DNA of 50,563 nucleotides from Polysphondylium violaceum (Eukaryota > Evosea > Eumycetozoa > Dictyosteliales > Dictyosteliaceae). Within the stretch, counting starts at the first letter, position 1, and each line of letters begins with the position of its first letter. The stretch is taken from assembly GCA_000277445.1 (NCBI GenBank), contig AJWJ01000120.1, positions 1 to 50,563 of the forward strand, in the 5' to 3' direction. The notes below the pieces were generated by a model. It was not told the origin of the DNA. It ran no database searches and saw nothing but the letters and a program-made list of their open reading frames with translations. Below, in pieces: positions 11,449 through 21,583 of the stretch. A program made the translations under genes and the position numbers.

Positions 11449-13083
11449 TTAACTATTTAATAAATATCTTGATTCATCAATTTTGTTGATTTGATTTTTA
11501 CGTAAACAAGAGATAATTAATGCAATTACACCCAAAACTAAAATACCACCAACAATGGAGCAAACAATAACTATAATCAATTTTTTTCTATTACTATTAC
11601 GTTCGGCTTCATTTGAACTTGAATTTGAATCACTATTATTGTGACTCTGACTCGATGTTTCATTTTGACCTGGACATAAACCAGATGTAAAATCTAAACC
11701 ACTAATTAAACAACCACCAAAAGGACAGTAGAAGCCTGAATAATTACCAGAGAGAGAGGAATAATGAATGTCTATCGATGACGAGATACAATCAACATTA
11801 TCTCCAAATTCTTGAGCAACATTATTTGCAAATGATACACTATTCATTGTGATATTACTATTTAATACATAAAATGCACCGCCATCTTTGATTGCATTAT
11901 TATTTGATACTTGAGAGTCCACCATATTGGTGATAACCTTGTTGAAATAAATTGCACCACCAGTGGGAGAATTATTATTGATAAATTGACATGTGTTTAT
12001 ACAGAGATTATTTAAATTAAAGGCATTGATTGCTCCACCTTGAGATTCACCAGAATTATTTACAAAATTACAATTTAAAAACTCTACCAACTTTTGTGTA
12101 TTTGACAAAAACACTGAGCCACCATAGCTAGAGGCATAGTTATTTGTAAAATTTGTCATTTGTACAGATAAGCTATTTGAAAGGGATCCAAGTAATTCAA
12201 AACTAATAGCACCACCAACATTTGCAACATTTGATGAAAAGCTACTAGATTTTATCAGTAAATCACTACCAAAGCTTGATATGGGTGATTTATCAGATGT
12301 AATTTCATTAAAGATAGAGTTTGTAATTGTAGCATTACAGTTGTACATTGTAAATGAACCAGTTATATTTGAAATGAAAACATTGTCCAAATAAACTGTA
12401 TAGTTTGTAAGAGAAAAGAAACTTGATCCAACAGAGAGTTCTATATTTTCAATGACACTATTCTCCAATACAATGGCAGCACCTAAATAATAGGGTGATG
12501 TATCCAAATAAAATAATCCAGCATTTGAAGATACATTTTCAAATTTACAATTACTAATATTGAGTTGAAGTGGGATTGATGAGCTTATTAAAAAGCTTGA
12601 ATTTACAAATTGTATATTATTCATTACTATGGTTGATAATTGTGAGGTTTTTGTTGAAAAACTAAACATTGGTAGATTATAATTAAATCCATTAAATATA
12701 ACACTAGAATTGCTTGTATTGTTTTGATTTGATTCTATATTTAATATTCCAATATTACTACCGCTGCTGCCAATACTAGTGAGAGTATTTTCAGTAGCAT
12801 TATAAACTCCAGATGTCACATATAAAACCAATTGTTGTTGCGTTATATCACTACCGTTACTATTTGAAATAAATGATTGATATGCTAATGGTAAACTTTT
12901 ACAGGCACCTTGAAAAGTTAAACCACAATTTGTATTATTATTGTTATTATTACTATCTACATAATAATATGAGATATTTGTTATTGTCGGTAATGCTGTT
13001 GTTGTTGTTGTTGTTATTATTGCTGTATTACAATGAATAAAACATATTGTAAATAACAAAACAGAGATAATAGATTTAATCAT
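11449..13083 (-). CDS. Secreted/membrane-anchored right-handed beta-helix protein
   Basis: The best start is the ATG at 13083-13081 because it begins a clean signal peptide ('MIKSIISVLLFTICFIHC'). The frame is open further upstream to 13200, but that part is basic and looks like 5' leader. The protein is 544 residues. The ectodomain has repeated beta-helix coils with polymorphic-membrane-protein-like signatures ('GGAISF', 'GGSVFL', 'GGAINAF', 'GGAIYF', 'GGAFYV', each near an FxNN element) and many N-glycosylation sequons. A C-terminal helix ('LIIVIVCSIVGGILVLGVIA') and a short basic tail anchor it in the plasma membrane. Such proteins form a large family in Dictyostelium, and ligand or substrate is not known to me. 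Confidence 0.8.
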   Translation of the reverse strand: MIKSIISVLLFTICFIHCNTAIITTTTTTALPTITNISYYYVDSNNNNNNTNCGLTFQGACKSLPLAYQSFISNSNGSDITQQQLVLYVTSGVYNATENTLTSIGSSGSNIGILNIESNQNNTSNSSVIFNGFNYNLPMFSFSTKTSQLSTIVMNNIQFVNSSFLISSSIPLQLNISNCKFENVSSNAGLFYLDTSPYYLGAAIVLENSVIENIELSVGSSFFSLTNYTVYLDNVFISNITGSFTMYNCNATITNSIFNEITSDKSPISSFGSDLLIKSSSFSSNVANVGGAISFELLGSLSNSLSVQMTNFTNNYASSYGGSVFLSNTQKLVEFLNCNFVNNSGESQGGAINAFNLNNLCINTCQFINNNSPTGGAIYFNKVITNMVDSQVSNNNAIKDGGAFYVLNSNITMNSVSFANNVAQEFGDNVDCISSSIDIHYSSLSGNYSGFYCPFGGCLISGLDFTSGLCPGQNETSSQSHNNSDSNSSSNEAERNSNRKKLIIVIVCSIVGGILVLGVIALIISCLRKNQINKIDESRYLLNS

Positions 13084-13290
13084 TATTATTATTGTACCAA
13101 CAACTCTTAGGAGATCATTGGAAGTAATATAGAGTTTGTGATGGTGCGGGTGGGGATAAAAAAAAATATTTTGAAGACGGCGGCGAAATCTCCTATGCAT
13201 GGAGAAAAAATTTTTAAAAAAATAAAAAAAGAAAAAAAATTTCTCAAAGAGTGGGTGGGGCTGTTTTTTTTTGTAAAAGAGGGATAGAAT

Positions 13291-14194
13291 TTATTTATTA
13301 CCTATTCCAAAATAGAATGATGTTGGAAGTTTTAAATCTGGCCAAGTTGATTTAATAAATTCAACAATATCATCTTTAAACTCTTGATGTCTATCAATTG
13401 GGACCAATGCAATGATACTGTCAAATACAGGACTTTTAATAAACATATCTGCACTTGGCAACTCCATAGTATGGGTTGATTGATGAATGTAAATGTTTTT
13501 AAATCCAGCCAACTCCATTTCTTTTTTAAATTTATCTTTGTCTGATAAAGATAAGACACTATGATGATATGGTAAATCTGTTTCTGTAGTGTATTTCTTT
13601 AAAACAGTGGTAAATGTTTGATCAAATGGTACACCCTTGCAATAGCTACTGATACAGATTGTTCCATTTGGTTTTAATACTCTATAGATTTCATTAAAAC
13701 CTTTAGATCTATCCTTAAAAAATATTAATCCAAATACAGAGTATGCATAGTCAAAGCTATTGTCTTTGATTTCATTTAAATTTTGACCATCCATTACTTT
13801 TGCTTCAATGTTTAGTAATTTTTCATTTTTAATCACTTGATCAACAGATTCAATCATCTTTGGCGAGAAATCTGTAGCAAGTACATATGAATCATTACTT
13901 TTATCTTTAACTAGTAAAAAATACTTTATTATTAGCAACCAGATTTGAAATTAATAAATTTTTCTATTACATACTTTTATCTAAAGCACAAAAAGAAACA
14001 GTACCAGCACCACACCCAATATCTAAAATCTTTACATTGGATGGGAAAAAGTTATCTTTACCAATAGTTAAATCAAAAGCATCTTTCGAGAATAAAGATG
14101 GAAAACCACTTTTAATTGATTGAAGGTTAATTGTACAACTTTTATCCCAAACTTTAACTGAATGTTCTACAATAGTTTTATTAAGAGAAGACAT
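13291..14194 (-). CDS. SAM-dependent class I methyltransferase
   Basis: Two exons, 14194-13975 and 13910-13291, with a 64-base intron (GTATGT...ACTAG); the product is 279 residues. Motif I is 'VKILDIGCGAGTVSFCA', immediately before the intron. The second exon continues with 'YVLATDFSPKMIESV' (acidic loop), 'NSFDYAYSVFGLIFF' (motif IV region) and 'RSKGFNEIYRVLKPNGTICISSY' in pieces, as in UbiE/Methyltransf_11 enzymes. The substrate is not predictable and could be a small molecule or lipid. There is no signal peptide, so it is probably cytosolic. Confidence 0.85.
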
Positions 14195-14664
14195 TATTAA
14201 TACTATTAATTTTGTTATAATAATAATAATAATAATAATAATTTAATCTATTTATATTTTTTTTTTGTTGCTATAATGAGTTTATTCAAAAATTTCATCC
14301 AAAAAAATAAAAAAAATGGTGACACGTTTCAATGATGAATGTGAAAATAGTAATATCAAGTTAAAACACCTAATCAATGATTGGTGTTCCTAGTTACCAA
14401 AAGAATGTTCTATTTTATTAAAATTTAAAATATCTAGGATTCTTTTTGTGTTAGGAAAAATAGTTTTTTTTGATTAATACTATTGTATAAACATATTAAA
14501 TCTTTTTTCTAATCACAAATATCATTATCATCGAACGACATAGTTTGTGATACCTACCATATATATTTATAAACCATTCTTTATAATCAAAGATTAAAAT
14601 AGTTGATCAGATTATAGGAAACATAAATTATGGCTTTTACTACTATGTGCGATAAGAGAATCTC
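14195..14664. other. Intergenic, no gene seen
   Basis: About 470 bases of AT-rich spacer with an ATT microsatellite near 14221-14241. No open frame with coding character and no RNA gene recognised. Confidence 0.5.
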
Positions 14665-14940
14665 TTATTGAAATTTAAATTTATTTGAATCATCTAAACT
14701 GCTGTTTGAGCCACTTCTATTTGAATATTTTTGATTAATAGATTCTGCATTCATTTTTGCAAGTAAATTTAAAGATTTATCAAATACACTAAAAGTTTCA
14801 CGCATTTGCATTTCTTCTTGTGCAGTCATAACAGCACCACATTCTGTTCTATTTTTATAATGAAGTTGTTGTGCTTGAATTAATTTACTTAATATAGTTG
14901 TATTTATTAATAATTTATCTTCTTCTGTTTGTTGTTGCAT
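14665..14940 (-). CDS. Small hypothetical protein (91 aa)
   Basis: The frame runs from an ATG at 14940 ('MQQQTEEDKLLINTTILSK') to a stop at 14665. The middle part ('KLIQAQQLHYKNRTECGAV' onward to 'MNAESINQKY') looks like a helical amphipathic region without low complexity, so it is likely a real coding gene. The Ser/Asn tail 'SNRSGSNSSLDDSN' looks disordered. Size and helical character resemble small coiled-coil subunits of larger complexes, but I do not recognise a family. It is transcribed divergently from the ankyrin-type gene at 15124. Confidence 0.6.
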   Translation of the reverse strand: MQQQTEEDKLLINTTILSKLIQAQQLHYKNRTECGAVMTAQEEMQMRETFSVFDKSLNLLAKMNAESINQKYSNRSGSNSSLDDSNKFKFQ

Positions 14941-15123
14941 TATTTAGACTTCTTTTTTTTTGTATTTGTCAGAAATAAAATCTTTATTTTTTTTTTAATA
15001 TTTTTCTATTTTTTTTTTTTAATTTTTTTGTATTTGTCAGAAATAATTACGTTGCAAAGGAAACTTTTAGATATTTAATTAATCAAATGCTAGTAAATTG
15101 TAGAGAACCTAATAACAATAATA

Positions 15124-17433
15124 ATGAACTTTATAGATATAGTAGTTAGAAAAGTTTTTAATGATAAATTTTTAAACAATAAAATATTTTCATTTATTAA
15201 AGTTCAATCACATTCAAAGAAATATGAACAATTAGTGCATGTTGATTGGATGATTAATAATGATCATATTCAATTATTAAAATATAAAATAATTAAAAAT
15301 CATTATTTAATATTGTCACCAGAATGTGTTAGATTTTTATTTAGAATTCAAGATATTGATTTGTTTAAATTGTGTTTTCAAAGATTTAAAGACTATCTGC
15401 CAAATGAAAATTATCCGCCAATATTAAACTATGCTGCTCAGTACAATAATTTAGAGATTATAAGATATTTACTTGATCAAATACCAAATAGTAATTATAG
15501 TTTTGATCATACAGCCTTGGAATTTAGTTGTAAACATTCAAATTTAGAAATGTTTGATTATTTATTAGAGAAATCAACAAAATCAACAAAATCAACAAAA
15601 TCAATAGCAACAATAGAAATAACAATCGAATGTCTAAGCAACTCATTAAAATCAAAAAATATCAATATAGTTGAATATATATTTCAAAAATTTGATAATC
15701 AACAGCAACAACAACAACACCAGCAAACTATCAATCAAAGAATAATATTGACATTTTTAGAAATATCATGTAATAATATAGATATATTTAAATTTATTAT
15801 CAATAGATATTCAGTGAGCAAGTTTGATAAATATATTTATAGTCAATCCATTGGGAATATAGAGGTATTTAAATTTCTTTTTGAAAAATATAAAAAGGAT
15901 TGGTATGGTAGAATAGATGTTGATTCCTTATGTTTGGCAGCTGGTGTAAAGAATTATATTCAAGTCGTAGAATATATGTTGGCAAATAATATGGTATCAG
16001 AGTTGGGTATCAAGGTTACCATTAGTCATATACTATCAAATGGTCATATAGAATCATTTAAAAGATTAAATAGATCACATGATTTCAAACAATATCAGCT
16101 CTGTCTATCAATGATCCCACATTCAACCGTAAATATAGATACAATGAAATGGTATCTGGCCATTGGTGTCGAAATATCAAAGAATTGTATCATTCAGTCT
16201 TGTTATAATTCATTTCCAATATTTCAATTTATATGGAAACATTTGGTTACCCTAGATCACATAGATAATAGTAAAAGAGATCCAAGATTAATATTTAATA
16301 ATAGTAAGAATAATTTTATAGATTTTACATTTGATATTATAGATGCGTGTTTAAACTCAAATAATCTATTGGTATTGGAATTTATATTTGAAAATTATAA
16401 TATTCAATTACAAGATAATGAATTGGATAGATTGGATTGGAATTCAATTGGTAAATTAAAATCTTTAAACTTGATTAAATTTCTTTGTAATCGTTTTGAA
16501 ATTGCATCAAGTCATTTATATCAAATTTTAAAATCATCTACATCAGAATTAAATAGTAATATGTCGCTTTTATTTGATTTTATTTTTAATCAAATAGAAT
16601 CAAGAAAATTAAATAATAATAATAATAGTACAGAAATAGAATCAAATAGTAAAATAATAGAATCAATATTTGATTCTGCAATTTCAAATAATAATTTAAA
16701 TATGTTGAAATATATGATTGGAAAAGATTTTAAACCTTTATTAAATAGATATCTATTGGATAGTGCCCTATCATATGGTTTTAAAGATATTATTATATTA
16801 TTAAAAGATGAGGGTTATTCTTTTAATCTAGGTGCTTTAAAAGATCTTTATAAATTTGGTTATCTTGATTTGATAAAATATTTTGATAAAGATCAATTAC
16901 ATTTAAATATTTGTTTTTTAATCACATCAATACGTCATAGTAATTTAGATTGTTTTAAATATTATATAGATAAGTATCAAACACAAGATGATAATGACCA
17001 ATCAATTCAAACAGATATAATGAATCAAAAAGTATTTATAGAAATTGGTAATTCTGGGAATTTAGAGATATTGTCTTATTTTATTGAATCTTTTCGATCC
17101 AAGTACGATGATCTTATAGATTACGAGCTTTTATTATCATCTTTTCTTTATAAAGGATTCATTGAATGTATAAAATATATTTTATCAATTAAAGAAATCC
17201 CTCTAAGTGAATCATTAATTAGTAGAGCATATTTCAATCGACATGCTCATGTTTTATTGCAATTAAAAGATAAAATCCAACCTGATATCATGACCAATCT
17301 GATTCCAATCAATACAAATCAAGCATACAATCAATTTATACAAAAATTTATATTGGAAATATCAACAACAAATCAAAATCATTGTATTTCAAATATTTTA
17401 AATTATTTTTCTGGTTTATTTAAAAATAATTAA
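15124..17433 (+). CDS. Ankyrin-type repeat protein (Dictyostelium family)
   Basis: A single 769-residue frame. The N-terminal cap 'VVRKVFNDKFLNNKIFSFI' is followed by a conserved 'HVDWMINNDHIQLLKYKI' segment. About twenty degenerate ankyrin-type helical repeats come next ('AAQYNNLEIIRYLLDQ', 'CKHSNLEMFDYLLEK', 'AISNNNLNMLKYMI', 'SALSYGFKDIIILLK'). There are few canonical TPLHxA motifs, as is usual for this large amoebal family. A KSTKST repeat (about residue 152) and a Gln/His run (about residue 195) are slippage tracts. Probably a scaffolding or adaptor protein; function unknown. Its last 18 bases overlap the end of the convergent FNIP gene (stop at 17416-17418 on the minus strand). Confidence 0.85.
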   Translation: MNFIDIVVRKVFNDKFLNNKIFSFIKVQSHSKKYEQLVHVDWMINNDHIQLLKYKIIKNHYLILSPECVRFLFRIQDIDLFKLCFQRFKDYLPNENYPPILNYAAQYNNLEIIRYLLDQIPNSNYSFDHTALEFSCKHSNLEMFDYLLEKSTKSTKSTKSIATIEITIECLSNSLKSKNINIVEYIFQKFDNQQQQQQHQQTINQRIILTFLEISCNNIDIFKFIINRYSVSKFDKYIYSQSIGNIEVFKFLFEKYKKDWYGRIDVDSLCLAAGVKNYIQVVEYMLANNMVSELGIKVTISHILSNGHIESFKRLNRSHDFKQYQLCLSMIPHSTVNIDTMKWYLAIGVEISKNCIIQSCYNSFPIFQFIWKHLVTLDHIDNSKRDPRLIFNNSKNNFIDFTFDIIDACLNSNNLLVLEFIFENYNIQLQDNELDRLDWNSIGKLKSLNLIKFLCNRFEIASSHLYQILKSSTSELNSNMSLLFDFIFNQIESRKLNNNNNSTEIESNSKIIESIFDSAISNNNLNMLKYMIGKDFKPLLNRYLLDSALSYGFKDIIILLKDEGYSFNLGALKDLYKFGYLDLIKYFDKDQLHLNICFLITSIRHSNLDCFKYYIDKYQTQDDNDQSIQTDIMNQKVFIEIGNSGNLEILSYFIESFRSKYDDLIDYELLLSSFLYKGFIECIKYILSIKEIPLSESLISRAYFNRHAHVLLQLKDKIQPDIMTNLIPINTNQAYNQFIQKFILEISTTNQNHCISNILNYFSGLFKNN

Positions 17434-19281
17434 ATTTGTAATAAAAGATGGTAATAAATTATCTTTTAATAATTGTTTTTTTAATACATTTGATAATTGT
17501 AATGTATTTACAGATGTTGGAATCGAATCTGTGTCTGGTAGAGATTGATTTGTTAATACAAGGGTTTTTAAAGTATTTGGTAAAGAGCCTTTAGTAAGTG
17601 TATTCTTGTATATTCCTGAATAAAAATACAACCCTTCTAATCCAATTGGAAGCGAGTCTTTTAAGAGTGGATGAATATATAGATGAGAAGCTATATATAA
17701 AGTTTTCAAGGTTTTCGGAAAAACATTTGCTAATAGAGGTTGAGCATCAAGATAATAGAGTTTTGTTATACAAGTTGGTATTTCATTTGGCTCCAATGGT
17801 TTCTTTAATCCTGCCAAATAAAGCGTACCTTTAACTATGGGGATATTGTTTGGAATTTGTAATTTTTGAATAGATCCATGTTGACTCAATTCAAATTCTA
17901 AATATTTTACACTTGTTGGAATTACATTTTTGCCTACAAATAAATTGGCTTTTTTCATACTTTGTATCTTTAATTTCTCTACATTTGTTGGAATAAAACC
18001 TGGTTTTAAAGTATTTGTACTTAGAATTATTGATAGGTTTCTAACACTTTTTGGTATAATTTTTTCTTGTTGAAAGTAATTTAAATGTTTTAATTTCACT
18101 AAACCAAGAGGTAAATCATTGGGTTGAAAGGTTATTTGAACATATAGAGGTAAAGTTAAAGATTTTAGATTACTAGGTAAAATATTTTGACCAAAATTTA
18201 AAACACTTTCAACTTTTAACTTTGTTACACTTGCAGGAATATCGCCAACTTGAAGTTGTTGTTTAAATGTTGTTGAAAGATAAAGTTTTTCAACACTTGA
18301 GGGAATAACACCTGTTATTGGACTATTATAACTATAGCCCAACCTTAACTTCTTGATACCCATCGGTATACAACCAGGTTGTAATGGTGTATTATTATTT
18401 GGCAAAACTAAATTGGTTACGGTGTTTGGTATAAAGTTTTCTAAAACATTGCACCCAAAACTAACACCTAGATGAAGATCAACAATACCCAATGGTAAAA
18501 GGCCTATTAAAGGTTCATAACAATGATAGCCAAAGTTTAATTTCAAACAACCATTTGGTATACTCCCAATATCTAATCGTTCTAAAATAGTACTATAACC
18601 AAGGTGAAGATCTGTAATTGTATTTGGTAAATAACCAGGGTCCAATTTTAGATTTGAAACTTTTAATAAATGAAGTGATTTCAAGTTTTGAGGGAATGTA
18701 AAATCATCTGCTAAACGACCAGATATACTAAGATGTTGTAAGTTATCTGGTAAAACATCTTTTTCAATTACATTTTCATTGATGATCGAGGTTATTTGAG
18801 TAAAACTTTGGTCTTTAATCTTGGCACCCAAAAAAAAGTGTTTCAAAGAACAAGGCAAAAGACCCTTTTCCAAAAATTGATTATAACTTTTACCCAAATA
18901 TAAATATTCAAGACCTTCTACAAAGATACCAACTTTAAATTCTTTATTATAATCATTTGGAAACTTTATTTTCTTTATATTACTTGTAAAGAACCCAATT
19001 GGGATAGAGAAATCCAATTCACCAATAAACTTTATACTATCTATGATATCTTTATATTGAAATTCAATATATCTCTTTAAATATCTTTCAAAATGATGAT
19101 CATATATTAATAAACATATATGAATATGTTTATAATTTATATAGAAATCTATATCATTGAATAATTGTTGTAAATGAATACAAATTTTTTTAATTTTAAA
19201 TGATTGAATCTTTTTCATTAAATATTTATTCCTCCATATTTGATAAAAATTTGAATCTTTATTATCATTATTATTTGTCAT
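17416..19281 (-). CDS. FNIP-repeat protein, tandem copy A
   Basis: Start chosen at the ATG 19281-19279 because it aligns with the start of the neighbouring paralogue ('MTNNNDNKDSNFYQIWRNKY' against MTNINDNKDSNF...). The open frame reaches 19362, but the extra residues are Phe-rich and look non-coding. The product is 621 residues. After an N-terminal cap comes a series of roughly 21-residue FNIP repeats, each with an IP(x)GxxP-type turn ('GYLPNTITDLHLGYS', 'GCIPMGIKKLRLGYSYNSPI', 'GVIPSSVEKLYLS', 'NDLPLGLVKLKHL'). FNIP repeats form leucine-rich-repeat-like solenoids for protein binding. It is convergent and overlapping with the ankyrin gene, and about 43 bases downstream of the end of the second copy. 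Confidence 0.88.
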   Translation of the reverse strand: MTNNNDNKDSNFYQIWRNKYLMKKIQSFKIKKICIHLQQLFNDIDFYINYKHIHICLLIYDHHFERYLKRYIEFQYKDIIDSIKFIGELDFSIPIGFFTSNIKKIKFPNDYNKEFKVGIFVEGLEYLYLGKSYNQFLEKGLLPCSLKHFFLGAKIKDQSFTQITSIINENVIEKDVLPDNLQHLSISGRLADDFTFPQNLKSLHLLKVSNLKLDPGYLPNTITDLHLGYSTILERLDIGSIPNGCLKLNFGYHCYEPLIGLLPLGIVDLHLGVSFGCNVLENFIPNTVTNLVLPNNNTPLQPGCIPMGIKKLRLGYSYNSPITGVIPSSVEKLYLSTTFKQQLQVGDIPASVTKLKVESVLNFGQNILPSNLKSLTLPLYVQITFQPNDLPLGLVKLKHLNYFQQEKIIPKSVRNLSIILSTNTLKPGFIPTNVEKLKIQSMKKANLFVGKNVIPTSVKYLEFELSQHGSIQKLQIPNNIPIVKGTLYLAGLKKPLEPNEIPTCITKLYYLDAQPLLANVFPKTLKTLYIASHLYIHPLLKDSLPIGLEGLYFYSGIYKNTLTKGSLPNTLKTLVLTNQSLPDTDSIPTSVNTLQLSNVLKKQLLKDNLLPSFITNLIIFK

Positions 19282-19324
19282 TATTTTTGTGTCGTGAAAT
19301 AAAAAAAAAAAACAATCACTTTTT

Positions 19325-21172
19325 TTATTTAAAATTGAAAAAAACAATAAACGATAAATCATTTAGATTTAGATATTGTTTTAAAGCAATAGATATATTT
19401 AAAGTTCTAACTGAATGAGGAATCTCTTTAGTTTGTAATATATTATTATTTTTAGAAATTATTCCAAGCGATTTTAAAGTATTGGGTAAACAATTATTAG
19501 TTATTAGTTTACTGTTACAAATTAATAAAGACTCTAATCCAATTGGGAGTGAGTCTTTTAAAAGAGTTTGTCCATCATACTCATCACCAATAATCAAACT
19601 TTTTAATGTTTTCGGAACAATATTTGCCAATAGAGGCTGAGATGAATGATAATAGAGTTTTGTTATACAAGGTGGTATTTCATTTGGCTCCAATATTTTC
19701 TCTAGTGCTGATAACACTAATGTACCTTTAATTATTGGGATATTATTTGGAATATATAGTTTTTGAATAGATTCTCTTTGTTCACATTTAAATTCTAAAT
19801 ATTTTACACTTGTTGGTATTACATCTTTTGCTACGAATAAATTGGCTTTGTTACATTGTATTCTTAATCTTTCTACATTTGTGGGAATAAAACCGGGTTT
19901 TAAACAAGTTTTAAGAATGATTGAAAGATCTTTAACACTATCTGGTATCACCTTTTCCAAGTCTTGATGATAATTGAAATTTTTCAACTTTACTAAACCA
20001 TGAGGTAAATCATTGGGTTGCAGGCCAGTTTGAATATATGGATTAAATGTCAATGATTTTAGATTACTAGGCAATGTTTTTTGATTCAAATTTAAAACAC
20101 TTTTAACTTTTAGCTTTGTTACACTTGCAGGAATATCACCAACTTGAAGAGGTTGTTTAAATGATGGTGAGAGATATAGTTTTTCTACACTTGAGGGAAT
20201 AACACCTGTTATTGGACTATTATAACTAAAACCCATCTTTAATTTCTTGATACTCATCGGTATACAACCAACTTTTAATGGAACGTTGTTATTTGGTAAA
20301 ACTAAATTGGTAAGAGTGTTGGGGACTACACCCTCTTTCAAAAGAGAGCCTATACAAGTTCCCATATGTAGATCAAGGAGATTTTGTGGCAATACACCAT
20401 GCGAAAGCTGAGCTCCAAAGAACCCAAAGTTTAATTTCAAACAACTGTCTGGTATATCTCCAAATTTCAAAGCTGCGGCCAAAGAACTATGTCCAAAATG
20501 AAGATCTGTAATTGTATTTGGTAAATAACCAGGGTCCAATTTTAGATTTGAAACTTTTAATAAATGAAGTGATTTCAAGTTTTGAGGGAATGTAAAATCA
20601 TCTGCTAAACGACCAGATATACTAAGATGTTGTAAATTATCTGGTAAAACATCTTTTTCTATAGTTTTGAAATAATTGATTGATGATAAAGGGAAATCAC
20701 TTTTAATCTTTCCACCTAAATAAAAGTGTTTCAAAGAAGAAGGTAAGAGACCTTTTTCCAATGTTTGATTATAACTTTTACCCAAATATAAATATTCAAG
20801 ACCTTCTACAAAGACACCAACCTTAAAGTCCCTATTATAATCATTTGGAAACTTTATTTTCTTTATATTACTTGTAAAGAAACCAATTGGGACATAATAG
20901 AGAAAGTTTTTATCCACAAACTTTATACTATTGATTATATGTCTATGTTCACACTGCATATATCTTTGATAATATTGATAAAAATGATGATCATATATTA
21001 ATAAACAGATATGAATATGTTTATAGTTTAAATAGAAATCTATTTCATTGAATAATTGTTGTAAATGAATATAAATTTTTTTAATTTTAAATGATTGAAT
21101 CTTTTTCATTAAATATTTATTCCTCCATATTTGATAAAAATTTGAATCTTTATTATCATTAATATTTGTCAT
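19325..21172 (-). CDS. FNIP-repeat protein, tandem copy B
   Basis: 615 residues, ATG at 21172. It is strongly similar over its whole length to copy A, with the same N-terminal cap and the same order of FNIP repeats, so the two arose by tandem duplication. Identity is uneven: the stretch encoding 'LPNTITDLHFGHS' and the repeat block before it is nearly identical in DNA to copy A, while neighbouring repeats differ in many codons. The last residues ('NDLSFIVFFNFK') diverge from copy A ('LLPSFITNLIIFK'). Confidence 0.88.
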   Translation of the reverse strand: MTNINDNKDSNFYQIWRNKYLMKKIQSFKIKKIYIHLQQLFNEIDFYLNYKHIHICLLIYDHHFYQYYQRYMQCEHRHIINSIKFVDKNFLYYVPIGFFTSNIKKIKFPNDYNRDFKVGVFVEGLEYLYLGKSYNQTLEKGLLPSSLKHFYLGGKIKSDFPLSSINYFKTIEKDVLPDNLQHLSISGRLADDFTFPQNLKSLHLLKVSNLKLDPGYLPNTITDLHFGHSSLAAALKFGDIPDSCLKLNFGFFGAQLSHGVLPQNLLDLHMGTCIGSLLKEGVVPNTLTNLVLPNNNVPLKVGCIPMSIKKLKMGFSYNSPITGVIPSSVEKLYLSPSFKQPLQVGDIPASVTKLKVKSVLNLNQKTLPSNLKSLTFNPYIQTGLQPNDLPHGLVKLKNFNYHQDLEKVIPDSVKDLSIILKTCLKPGFIPTNVERLRIQCNKANLFVAKDVIPTSVKYLEFKCEQRESIQKLYIPNNIPIIKGTLVLSALEKILEPNEIPPCITKLYYHSSQPLLANIVPKTLKSLIIGDEYDGQTLLKDSLPIGLESLLICNSKLITNNCLPNTLKSLGIISKNNNILQTKEIPHSVRTLNISIALKQYLNLNDLSFIVFFNFK

Positions 21173-21583
21173 TGTTAATGCGTTTTACCTGTAATAATGA
21201 TACCAAAAAGTTTGGGATGGGAAAAAAAATTTTAAAAATTTTAAAAATAAATAAAAATGTTCATTTTCTTTTAATCAGCATATTTCTCTTTATCAAACCA
21301 ATCGAATTCGGAAGTTCAATAAAATTGTATATTTTCATTGAAAGTGAAGATTTTTATTTGTGAAAAAAAAAAAAGATATTTTTAAAAATCTCTCCAAAAA
21401 AGTGATTGGGTAGGCGATTGTGTCATGAAATGCTTTATAGAACTATGTTCTGTGTTCACACCAAACTAGATATTATTTAAAGTTTTTTTTTTTTTTCTAT
21501 CATCAGGTTGTTCCCTCTAAACCCATCTTGAAATAAACTTGTTTAAACCTCTTCTTTCTTTTATTTTTTTTTTAAAGTAAACA
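21173..21583. other. Intergenic, divergent promoter between FNIP copy B and a secreted protein gene
   Basis: About 410 bases. The open frame at 21166-21363 starts inside the FNIP gene's start region and has spacer-like content, so I do not call it. T-runs near 21483-21496 and 21563-21573 precede the next start codon. Confidence 0.5.

Noticed and set aside
13084-13200. Upstream ATG at 13200 for the beta-helix protein
   Set aside because: It would place a basic, Pro/His-rich stretch before a perfect signal peptide; the internal ATG at 13083 fits a secreted protein.
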